Part shown: positions 10,950 to 20,609 of the stretch, in pieces
Position numbering within the stretch: position 1 is the first letter of the stretch
Layout of the letters: every line of letters starts with the position of its first letter
Assembly (NCBI GenBank): GCA_905221605.1
Contig: CAJNDS010001835.1
Coordinates: 563,348 to 627,347, forward strand
DNA: 64,000 bases
Reading direction: 5' to 3'
Source of the DNA: Symbiodinium natans
Lineage: Eukaryota; Sar; Dinophyceae; Suessiales; Symbiodiniaceae
Notes under the pieces: generated by a model
The model's input: only the letters and a program-made list of their open reading frames with translations
What the model was told of the DNA's origin: nothing
The model's database searches: none
Made by a program: the position numbers and the translations under genes

Positions 10950-11526
10950 CAAGCACGTGCTGTAGTTCTGTTTTCGCGGTGCGACTCCAGCAGATTGGCT
11001 GAGATGAGCGACTGCGAGTTCGGGGACGCGGCGAAGGTGTACATGCGCACGGGCTCACGTCCTGATTCGGAACCGAGGGCCTCAGGAAATGTCACCACAA
11101 CATGGAATGGAAGCCAGGCTGCATCTGGAGGGTAATTATGCCATATTATGCAGATGTCGAAGTCTGGCTCTGGCGGTTGATCATAACAACGGCTTTCTGC
11201 ACCGTACTTGCCAGAAGATGCTTTGGCGGATCATGGGATGTGCAAAGACAGACGTGCTTGGCGTGAAGGAACCACGTGGCGGATATACGAGAATACGGCA
11301 GCAGCTCGTCAAGCGAGTATATAGGCAATGCAGAGCTACGGATCTCTCGAGTCTAGTTGGTGGATGCGTCAGTCCGTGGATGCACGTCGCCTGGTTTTAT
11401 GTGCTGTTACGCAGTTCCCTTTTGAAAATACCACCAGTTGCTTCCAAAGCATGCCCTCGACCTGTGGCAACTTCCGAGGCGCCTCGTCCAGCGCCCAAGG
11501 AGGAAGAAGAAAGCCCATCGGCTTAA
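10950..11526 (+). CDS. candidate terminal exons of an unknown gene
   Basis: A frame at about 10925-11120 reads YMLRQARAVVLFSRCDSS and then MSDCEFGDAAKVYMRTG. A second frame is open from 11089 to a TAA at 11524-11526. It ends in an Ala/Pro tail with an acidic run (APKEEEESPSA), following a possible acceptor near 11437. I could not decide which frames are joined. No family resemblance was recognised. Confidence 0.3.
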
Positions 11527-11751
11527 AACATATGTGATTGGGGAATCTGTTGGATTCGGTTTCGGTTTGAGGCCTCTCAAGAAATGAGGCCAGTGAAATC
11601 AGGTGAATGGATCCGATTCAGCATTTCTCGCGCTGCGGCCCTCTGAATTGAGGTACGATTTTCCCGTTCATCAAGTTTCCGTCTCTGGAGTCGGTGGGGC
11701 ACCAAGACTTGGATAAGACCGGCATGCTGGGCAGGAAGACTGGACTTCTCA

Positions 11752-11782
11752 GGGTTTAGGGTTTAGGGTTTAGGGTTGAGGG
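11752..11782. repeat. interstitial telomeric repeat (TTTAGGG), about 3-4 units
   Basis: Three to four tandem TTTAGGG units followed by a degenerate GTTGAGGG unit. This is the plant/dinoflagellate telomere heptamer, away from any chromosome end. Confidence 0.9.
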
Positions 11783-12127
11783 TTCCGGGGCCAGACGGGT
11801 TTGGGAATGGGAGCTGCTCTGTTGGCTTCACCTAGGCGTCGAACGTGACGGCCAAGCACCCTGATCATGTTGCCTTTGCGAACTACAGCAGGGATAGCAG
11901 GGCACCGGAGGACAGCTGCCCTTGTGATGCTTCGGCCGCTCGTCGCTTCTTTCGTGATCTTTTTTCTGCATCCGGATTTTTCCTTTTTTTCAACAGGAAG
12001 TTCCTCCTCCAGACCCGTTCGTCATCAAGCTCCATGGCTTGTCTGCCCCAGCCACCACGACAGCAGCAGACCCAGTGTCATTTATCTTCCGATGCAAAGC
12101 CTGAACCCTCTGCAGCTTTTTTTGCAG

Positions 12128-12211
12128 GGCGAGGCTTCCCTAAACAACGACGTGTCCCAGATCAAGCAGACCTTGCAGGAAGTGTGGCAGGAGATCCAGA
12201 CTTTGAAGGCA
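12128..12211 (+). CDS. candidate coiled-coil exon
   Basis: This 84-nt exon (28 codons, phase 0) lies between a strong TTTTTTTGCAG acceptor and a GCAAGT donor, the standard non-GT donor. It reads DVSQIKQTLQEVWQEIQTLK, a heptad-like amphipathic helix. It is probably part of the multi-exon gene that follows at 12.5-13.9 kb. The function is unknown. Confidence 0.5.
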
Positions 12212-12556
12212 GCAAGTGGGTCTTCTGCACGTTCCTTCCCCCTTCCTTCCCCTTTTTCACCCATTGCTTTGTGATGCTTTGTGTCAGGTCGCTGGTGGAA
12301 ACACAGGAGCATTGTCAGTGCTAGCCTGAGTTTCCGGTTGCTATTTCTCTCCTGCGGTGCCCTTTCAGCTTCTGCCGGTGCCTCGCTGCAGTGGAGCCTC
12401 CTGAGCCGGCTTGCTCTTGAACCGGACAGATACATGATATGAAGAAACCTCCCAGAGTCTCAGCAAGGACAACGTCCCCTCGGGCTTCGATCCGGAGGAG
12501 GAGTCTTACCCCAGAAGATGCAGCAAGGCCCCCAAAATACACTGACTTGGGTGACA

Positions 12557-13850
12557 GGATGTGGTGAACATCAAGGACCCGTGGGGAGAAACGAAGAGTG
12601 GCACCCGCTTGTGCCTGAGTGTGATGCGGGAACGGATGAGTGCGGAAGCTGGCAGGACCTGTACCTTGCTGGCCGGCTGCATCCAAAGAAGGGCCACTTC
12701 CAGATTGATGCCGATGGAAGCTCCAGCATCCATGAGGATGGAGTGCACCTTGTCCGTCTTGGAAAGCTGCTTTCAGCCTTGAAGGAGACTTTGAGGCAGT
12801 CCGAAAACTAAGGAACTTGCGCCTGGACCCAGGCACTTTCCCGTCACCGTTCAGCGGGGACAACGATCTCTACGTTCTTTTGGCTGCACCAAGATGCAGT
12901 CTAGGGGGCTTTCGTCAAAGTTAGGATGTGGTACGGGAGGCTGGGTTAAGCGCATGCGACCAGCTGCGACCCGAAGGAACGGCCCTAACGTTGACATCGA
13001 AGTTTGCAGTACAAAAAGAATACAAGCAACAGTAGAAAAATTGGACGCCGATAACTACAACAAACAATCGCACTACTAGTAGCAGCATGCTGCATAGAAA
13101 GCGGCGTTGGCAAATAGAGTGCCCATCGAAATGCACGCGTTAGTGCTTCTAGGTAGCAAGTCTACTGTGGCAAGTCTTCAGGGCAGGCCTCTGGTTGGCC
13201 TTCAATCTGCAGCCACCCAAAGAGCCTCGATGGAGTTCGGATTGTCGTCGAGCCATCGGATAGTTCTGCGCCAACTGAGATGAACCTCGCGGGCTACTCC
13301 TGCAGCAAGTTCTGGGGACCCTCTGCTGGAGTGTGGGGGGAATCCCTTTAAGAGCGCTGCTTCGATTTTAAGAAGCTTCGCCCCAGGAACCTTGCGCATC
13401 ACCAAAGACCGGCCGGAGGGTGCCAAAGGCATTACCTTCTTTGCCTTCCAGGAGGGAAGATTCATTCCGTGCTTGTCCCCGCAACCTATTGAATTTCAAC
13501 TTCCGCTCGTGGCAAGAAGTTCTCAAGCAAAAAGCTTCGGCTGCAGCCCGAGCAGGACAACAAGACCGTTGCGTCCGTGCTGGTGGGAGGCAACGTCAAG
13601 CGAGACTTCGGTTTCCAGTATCGTGCCTCGGCCAGTTAAAAAGCCCCTCACCCGCCCCCCCCCCCCTCCCCTCACCCCGGTAAAGTCGTAAAGGTGCAAA
13701 TGTTATGTTCTCTCTGACCGAGGCCTGAACCCCAAATCCAACAACATGACCATCCGGGTACATGACCACGGGACTCCGGACAAGGACTTCTTTGAGGTCG
13801 AGGCTTACTTGAGCTGCAAGGCCTGGGCCCGAAGCTTTGGCCAACAGGGT
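12557..13850 (+). CDS. unknown multi-exon gene inside the GH27 gap
   Basis: Four stretches read as good exons. At 12557 to about 12660, after ACAG, the frame reads DVVNIKDPWGETKSGTRL. At 12778-12893, after TTTCAG, it reads LEGDFEAVRKLRNLRLDPG and then DNDLYVLLAAP. At 13387 to about 13451 it reads TLRITKDRPEGAKGITFFAF. At about 13517-13618 it reads KLRLQPEQDNKTVASVLVGG. A further one at 13723 to about 13820-13847 reads MTIRVHDHGTPDKDFFEVEA and could end at a GC donor (AAG|GCCTGG). I recognise no domain. The text is neither low-complexity nor frame-broken, so a real protein is likely. The order of exons is seen, but their joining is inferred. Confidence 0.45.
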
Positions 13851-14509
13851 CCCTTTTAGGTTCCTTTCAGAAGTAGAACTGCAGAAGAACCCAGCAAACA
13901 TGCAAAAGAAAGAGCCCGCAACAGAGACTCCCCACCCTTCGCAACTTCGGAAGGTGGACTGTGCCGGGCGGGCCCTGGACACGGACCGAGCTACAGAGAG
14001 AGAGGGGACAGAGAGGAGCGTCGGTGGCCAGGAGGCTTGTTGTTTTCACGGCTGTTATTTTCGTGATTATTGTGATTTTTCGTCATTGTTGATATTCTTC
14101 TATTTGGTGTACTTACTATCTTGCATCAAAGCAGCTCTACAGCAGGCCACTGTGTTGACCGAGGAGTTTCGGGTCAAAACACCCTTGATGCTCCCAAGCA
14201 GCTAGAAACCGCTGGCAGGACGCCGGATCCTGCGAGAGCTTGGGCCGCGACCAGGTCCGTTGTGAGGCTGGGGAGAGACAAGCAGACAGGGTGGACGAGC
14301 CCGCACCTCTCCCGAGAAGCCCGAGAAGCGCTGGAGTCGGGAAGAGAAGAATGACGTGTTTGTTGAGAGTCAGAGCCATCAGGGGAGCCCATGCGATCAA
14401 GCGTTTTGCATGGTTTTCTGCGTGCTCAAACCGTGCGTACGCCTTCGTCCAGTCAGGAAGTCTGCCAGAGAGCACTGGGCCCGTCAGATTGGGGGTGCTT
14501 GTTCGCCTC

Positions 14510-14700
14510 AAACCAGGAAAGACAGGGGAAGGAAAGAGGGGGGGCAGGAAGGGGGGGAGGAGCATTCCGCTCTGCCTGAGCAAGCAAGCGAGAGAGGGCA
14601 GGAGCACAGTCACAGAAGCGGCAGAAGAAGGCAAGAATAAGGAGGAGAAGACAATCAACAACAATAAGGAAGAGTATAGACCAGGCAGAGGGTGAGATGC
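14510..14700. repeat. purine-rich low-complexity tract
   Basis: An A/G-dominated tract (runs such as GGAAGGAAAGAGGGGGGG and GAGAAGACAA) on the + strand. Apparent proteins here are charged low-complexity artefacts. Confidence 0.7.
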
Positions 14701-14879
14701 GAATAGAGATCAAGTTCTGGTGTCGATGGCCTGAGCCCGCAGTTGGCCGCGGATCCCCATGGGCGGCCCTGCCAGTGGAACGGGGCCGCCTGCCTGAGCA
14801 TCGCCTCGGGCAGATGCTCCCGCAGCTTGGGCACGAACAGCTTAGTCATCTGCCATTCGTAAGTTATCATTCATACAGC

Positions 14880-15540
14880 TTACCATTGCCATGACGAATA
14901 TGGCTATGACTCTGACGATAGCTGTTGCTGGTCACGTTCTTGTTACTTTTTCCCGGTTCCTCTGCCTTGTCCAACTCCTAGTCCTATGGCTGTGTCTGTG
15001 CCGGTGGCTATGACTATTGCTGTTGTTATTGCTCTGATGGTTATTGTTGCTATTGTTCTGTTGTTTATTGTTATCAGTAGCATTGTCGTGGTATTGTTGG
15101 TTTTTTGGTTGCTGTTGCTACTATGGTTGTTTTTAAACGTTATTGCCGTGATTCTTGGCGCTCTTGTTGTCACTGTTCTTCTGGTTAGTGTCGTTTTCAG
15201 CAGTGTCATTCTATTGTTGGTGTTGTTTCTTATTGCTTTTATCGTTGTTGCCATTGATATTTAATGATTATTGTTGTTACTTTCATGGCTGCTGTTGCTG
15301 TTATAACTGTTTCGTTACCGTTTTTTTGTTTTGCCCGTACTCCTGGTTCACTTTTATTCTTCTTGTTCTCTTTGAGTATCTTTGCTATTGTCGTTGTGGT
15401 CGCTATTGACGTTATTGCCGTTATTCTTGTTTGTGTTATTACTGCTGGCATTGCTTGTCTTCATAGCTTTTGTGATCATTGATGCTATTGCTATTAGCGT
15501 TGCTTTGTTGTTATTGTGCTGGTGTTGCTATCTTTATCTT
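14880..15540. repeat. degenerate GTT/ATT/GCT triplet tract
   Basis: About 650 bases of pyrimidine-rich, almost purely trinucleotide-periodic sequence built from GTT, ATT, GCT and TTG. All three + frames stay open for long stretches and translate to Val/Leu/Ile/Ala/Phe strings. This comes from composition, not membrane proteins. No start, splice or codon bias favours one frame. Confidence 0.8.
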
Positions 15541-17044
15541 TGTCAAGACAACCAAGTCGCACAACGCAGGTATCATCACGGTTGTTCGTGGCCGACACTT
15601 CAGAAGTGTGGCATCATCTAAGGAGAGACGCTGTGCTTTGAGGTGTTGGATGGCTATTCCGACTGCACCGCTCGAAATGAGGCTGGTCAAGAGGGCATGT
15701 TCAAATGCACTAGTCACTAGTATGCATGGGATCTGACTGCCTGGCTCAGGGGTTTCGGTCGTGTGCGCAACGCACCAATGAAAAGGGCACCCTCTGCGGC
15801 TGGAAGGATCGGGAGCCTCAGCAGCAAGGTCCGGCAGACGCCAAGGCAGAACAAAGTAGCAAACATATGCCAAGGTGCGACACCGTACGTCGAATTCATT
15901 GCCGGAGTCTAGCTGAAACCATTCCGCACACTCTTCCAAGGAGCAGAAGTGCTTCACCTCCACATTCAATTGCAAGGCTGTGTGGGTACATGCTCTAGGC
16001 TTCTCAAGTCTCATTTGGATGCAGCGACCTTTCTTGTGGGAATCGTTTCATCAATCTCTTCTTTTGATCCTCCGATGCACAAGTTGTGTGTTTGCTGCGC
16101 TGGGACAAGGCAGCTCACGGGCCGCACAACCAGATCACTACGACCCCGCACAGCACGTACCAGGACGACCTGGCAGGGTTAGGAATCCCAGCTATGGGTG
16201 TGCAAGCGCCTTAATTATGATACTGTTGCATGCACATGGTTCCATTTAGTATTTCAGAACTTCCAGGATGCATGTCGCATTCGCATGCTGGCCAGTCGCA
16301 CGTCTCTTTGCCAAGCCTGCATCTTCATGCTGTCATCAAACCAGGAGTATGTCACAGATGGCAAGACCGATGCCTACAAGATGTTATCTTGAGTGCGAAG
16401 GAGGCTGCCCTTGCGTGCTGCGCACATAAAAGTAGGACTGCGGACCCTGGCAAGCGATGGTGCACGACTGTAGCAGTATGGTAGCGAAGTCTTGCTCAGC
16501 CTTGTCAAGGTTGGCCAAAACAGCGCCAGTGTGTGAGCACAAGTGAGCAAATGGGGCTTTGCTGTGGAGGATGTACATTTCAGTTCACTCCGAACCGGCT
16601 GTGGTGCGCCGAAGGGCTGAAAGCATTCGCATCAAAGCGGCATGCATGAGGAAATCGTACCAAAGCGCTGCCGCATCAAAATCTTTAGGGGGTCCAGCTC
16701 TTTGTCCCATTGTAGGCCACCCTGGCAACAGCTGCTCGCAATCAACGTGATTGTTCGCATTGAAGCTTAGCAAGGTGTCACTGCTGATGTGCGGGATTGG
16801 AAAGGAGCTGGGTGCTGAGAGGACTTGGGAGTGGTGTGCAAGAATTCATAAGGCATGCAGCTTGCAGCGGCAGCGCAATCAGCACCATGAGCTTCTGAAG
16901 ACATCATACACCATCAAAGCCCCTTGCCCATGAACCTTGTAGGCTTCTTGCCTCTACTACACTCCTCCTATGCGACCGTTGCTACATGACACGAGCGGCA
17001 CTAACTTTCCTGTAGAGAAATGCATTGAAATGTGGGTCCTTTAG
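15541..17044. other. stretch without a supportable gene
   Basis: Several short open frames occur on both strands, for example a Cys/Lys-rich stretch at 15741-15998. None has convincing splice sites or a family match. I searched here for the GH27 segment that should carry the acid/base Asp (GNSWRTxxDI-like) and did not find it. Confidence 0.5.
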
Positions 17045-17671
17045 GTCTACGAAGCGGCGCTGGTCATGGAGAAGCTCAGCTCTCACCACGGTCCACATGG
17101 CTGGAATGAGCCCTGGTTCCGCAAGAGCCAGGGAAGAAGCAAATACCAGCAGAGTCGACCTAAAGATCGTTTTTTTTTTTTGGGGAGGGTTACCCGCCTT
17201 TTCAAAAGTCAGTGTGCGGCCAGGATCCAGACATGCTTATCGGAAGCAGTCAGGGTGCCAAGCTCTTGCTGACTCCGGTCGGATGCCTGGTAATTATTTC
17301 GAAGCACTTCGTCTCAGCCCTTGCTCAAATTTGTCCAGTGAGCTTCCTGCAGCTAGAACTGTTGCTGTGCCTATCGCGACCTGAAGTGTTTCCGCTGTAT
17401 CCGGGTCATTCCTCGACTTTGACTATGGCAGATGTCAGCCCTCGAGCTACAAAGTGGCAACAACAACTGCTCTCCGAGGTTCAGTCCCGAGCGCAGTTCT
17501 CACTTTGGGCCTGGCTCCTAAGCTGCCTCCTTCCCAAACGGACCGGCGGCAGCACGGAGAAAGGGAACTGCTTGCATCGCTCTCGACTTATAAGCTTAGG
17601 CGGTCATGTCGGCACCTCTGATGCTGGGCGCCAACATGCTCAAGCTGACGGACTTCGACCTGGAGTCTAGA
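17045..17671 (+). CDS. GH27 alpha-galactosidase, C-terminal barrel exons
   Basis: Four small phase-0 exons join into unmistakable GH27 sequence. 17045-17107 ends HHGPHGWN at a GA donor. 17224-17277 reads DPDMLIGSSQGAKLLLTP and ends at GT. 17479-17508 is a 30-nt micro-exon reading VQSRAQFSLW, ending at a GC donor. 17600 to about 17668 reads A-VMSAPLMLGANMLKLTDFD. Together they give the family hallmark GWNDPDML followed by FSLWAVMSAPLML. These are the later barrel strands; the exons around 1.8-7.3 kb supply the earlier ones, in the same orientation. The roughly 40-60 residues between the halves, including the acid/base Asp, were not found. Either they lie in the gap unrecognised, or the two halves are separate broken copies. 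The end after LES and the C-terminal beta domain are unclear. Confidence 0.82.
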
Positions 17672-18262
17672 TGGCAAGGCGTGGCGCACGACGCAGCCGG
17701 AGCAATGCGGACGTTGAAGCACGGTTCTGCATCTGCTGCCTCGCTGCTTTTTCTTGCATGGAGAAGTGGAAAATGAGTATTGTCCCTGGCCCGCAGCTGA
17801 GGAGACCTACAGTTTCTTGGCCTTGACCGAAATCCGATGAACCGAAGATCGCCAGTGAAGGGCTGGCGGCTAGCACAAAGAGATCCATAAGACCGTCACC
17901 TCATGGATCTCATGGCGAGCAGTAAGGCAATGCCGATGCAATCCGAATAAACCAAGATCCGATGTTTGGATCAGGACCATCGCTCTAGAATGGAATGGCG
18001 GCTGCACTGAAGATGAGTTGAGTAGCAATCAATCCGAAATCGCCGGTGCAAGCCCAACGGCCTTCCCTACAAATGCCTCTCTGCAGGACGAGTGGTTTAT
18101 TCGAGCTGTCCTGAATATCCGTCATTCAAAACAGGCACGGGACTGAAGTGGTAAGGACCAAGTAGGGCTGCCACTCAGGGACATATGACAGTGACAGCTT
18201 CCACAGCTCCGACGTGAGGTTTTGTTCTAGGCAACGAAGGGGGAGCGTGTTTGCGGAGTGGA

Positions 18263-18430
18263 GGCATGAAGCCGGACGGAACTCCAGAGTTTGAGATCAT
18301 GTGGCCCAATGGGGGAGCGGCTTGGCTTGCCCTGACTCACAGGATGGGTGGCTGGGCCTGCAGATGTCTGCAGGATGTGTGTTCAGATCGCGGGAGAAAA
18401 CCCATCGTCGGGACCAGCAAGAGCTAGGGA
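18263..18430 (+). CDS. candidate exon downstream of GH27
   Basis: After an AG at 18262-18263, a frame reads MKPDGTPEFEIMWPNGGAAW and then LALTHRMGGWAC. It remains open to a TAG near 18427. It follows the GH27 barrel exons on the same strand and might belong to the C-terminal beta domain, where VWxKPLxDG-type text is usual. The match is weak, so I do not assign it. Confidence 0.3.
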
Positions 18431-18977
18431 CCTTCCTTCTCTCAGCTTTGCAGTGCTTGGGGAAACGAGGGTTCAGGGATATATTAAACCATCTCACACG
18501 CTTCGGGAAGTGCATGCTGTGAGGTGAACTGTGGCCGCCACTATGCCAAAGACTGTGCCCTGGCTTGATGCCCCCGCGCAGTTGAGTAGCAGCGTCACAC
18601 AAGTGCTCTCACAGCTGTGTGTACAGAGGGACGTGCCTCCATTGTGTGTACATCTTGAAGCTGGAAGCGACGATGAAAGCTGAGCTTTGTCAAGCTAAGT
18701 ACACCTGTTGCAACCCCAGGTGCTTCATGCAGCAGCAATGGCCGAGACGATTGTTTCGGCGACTGCGAGTGGTTGTCACCAGGCATTCTGGATGGGCTGC
18801 GAGATGGCATCGAAAGTTGAACGATTGGAAATTCGGATGTGCAGCTTCACGGGGTGATGCCATATGCGAACCAGAAGCAGGGAATCTTATTGTTTGTGAG
18901 CTTGGTTGATTGCTTCTGATTCCGATGCTGTCCAACTTGCCTGAGCTGGTTTTTGTCTCGCGGGTTTTTGTCTGGCA

Positions 18978-19149
18978 GAGGTGGGCGCCCGCCCGCATGC
19001 CTTCCTGTGCGCGGAAATGCCACTGATGGCCCAGCAGCCGCCTAGGGTGGTGACAGTGCTGACACATCCACGTCGTCGTGCATTCATGCCCCAGTTGAAG
19101 TGCATGGATGCAGAAAGCGATGCAATGATTTGGAGCCTTCTGCCCAGGT
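18978..19149 (+). CDS. candidate exon, unknown protein
   Basis: After GTCTGGCAG the frame reads VGARPHAFLCAEMPLMAQQP and then VVTVLTHPRRRAFMPQLK. It ends near IWSLLPR, where CCCAG is followed by GTCAAG. The sequence is protein-like with plausible splice ends. No family was recognised. Confidence 0.35.
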
Positions 19150-20253
19150 CAAGAGTGAAGTGCTCTGCGGGAACCACAAGGTACAGTAGTGCAGTAGACC
19201 CGCAGTTTGCCTGAGCTGGAGCGACTGCCGAAAATCAGCTGCGAAGCTTCCGGATCGCAGGCCCCAACCTGTGCAGATTGCCCTCAAGGCCACGGAAGGC
19301 CGGAGGGCCGGGGATGGGCTTGTGAGGGCGGATGCTCGACGCTTTCACGCTTGCAGCAACCCTGTCAGCGGTCCCTGGGCTGACGAGGACTTGGTGCAAC
19401 AAAGACTGCTTCTGGTTTGACGATGGCAGATGTGTGAACTCTTCAAATCCGGGGAGGGCTCGTATCGAAGACCGCGCCTGGGCTGCAGCCCGGAAAGGCC
19501 GTTGAAGATCTCGTAGCTGTAGTTGCATGTTCTGAGATTGAGCTAGGATGGCACCCCTGGACGGTTTCAATTTTCCAGGCCGAGGACTCCCCAGCCTTGG
19601 GGCACTTGTTCTGCGAGAGAACGTTCGAGTTCTGTACCACTGCGCGGTGTGCAGGACAAGCGACAATGCCAGATAGTGTGGGCCAAGACCCTAAGCGGCT
19701 TGGATGAACTTGGTGGAGCCCGGCCAGATACCACAGCGAAAACTGCACTGCCTTTCGCTGAGGTGGCGGTTCCACGGCTGTTGCAGCTGTCAACTTCGCC
19801 AAGACTCCTGCAACTCTGGAATTGCCCCTTTCCGCTGTGCTCCAGCCTTGGCAGGAGCCCTTCATGTTGCATGTTGTTGCCCTGCTTGGTGGAGCAATGT
19901 CATCGTTAGATGTTGGGCAGAAAAGAGGGCTTCTTTGGATAGTTGTAGTGGAGCTTCTAAATCGTGCAGAGAACGTGGCATGACAGCTGACACGGGTGAC
20001 AAGAGCACCTGAGCCAGCAGGCTGGCGTCTTGGTTCGAAACCTGTGGCCGCTTGGATGAGCATCCAAGCCTTTAGTTCCAGCTGGGCACTGCTTGTGAAG
20101 CCTACTGTAGTTGGAGCGATGTTGTTCTCACCTGCGCGAGCATCGAACAAGAAGCAAAGGTATGGAGAGGAGCGAGTAGAGCAGACGAACATCAATTTGC
20201 AACTGGAGGCCTGGCATAGTGGCATGCTGAAGTGTCAGGAAAGGCCATGTTAA

Positions 20254-20398
20254 ATAAACCCTGAAACCCTAAACCCTAAACCCGCGCATCACATCATGCA
20301 GCAGAAGCCCTACTGTAAACCCTAAACCCTAAACCCTAAACCCCAAACCCCAAACCCTAAACCCTACAGTAAACCCTTAACCCTGAACCCTAAACCCA
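20254..20398. repeat. interstitial telomeric repeats (CCCTAAA)
   Basis: Two clusters of CCCTAAA units and CCCCAAA/CCCTGAA variants lie at 20254-20283 and 20315-20398, separated by about 30 unrelated bases. The orientation is opposite to the arrays at 11.75, 47.6, 54.3 and 62.7 kb. Confidence 0.95.
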
Positions 20399-20489
20399 AC
20401 TTGACAGGCAGAGGGAGGCCATGAGCTGCTCGAGCTCCTGGATCCAGACGGCGCGCCTGTCAACACCGCCAGGGCCCCAGGCTTCTCGA

Positions 20490-20609
20490 AACTTCTGAAT
20501 TGGGATGTTTTCAAGGTTATACCAACAGTCCTCAATAGGGATTATCGTACCCCCTATCATCATCCCTATTCAGGACTGTGAGTATAAGTGGGAGCATCCC
20601 AACTTCTGA
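20490..20609. mobile_element. 104-bp MITE-like foldback element with target-site duplication
   Basis: The element spans about 20499-20602. Its two arms are imperfect inverted repeats of about 45-50 bases. Left-arm blocks TTGGGATG and ACAGTCCTCAATAGGGAT are answered on the right by ATCCCTATTCAGGACTGT and CATCCCAA, leaving a central loop of roughly 15-20 bases. The direct repeat AACTTCTGA flanks it at 20490-20498 and 20601-20609; the edge is ambiguous by two bases. There is no coding capacity. This is the structure expected of a non-autonomous DNA transposon (MITE). The superfamily is unknown. Confidence 0.75.

Noticed and set aside
14986-15620. Long hydrophobic open frames that look like membrane proteins
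   Set aside because: They are translations of a GTT/GCT triplet tract that is open in every frame; composition explains them.
19443-20225. 260-codon open frame on the - strand
   Set aside because: Ser/Pro/Arg-rich with no family features, no splice support, and overlapping frames on the other strand. Typical of GC-rich noncoding DNA.
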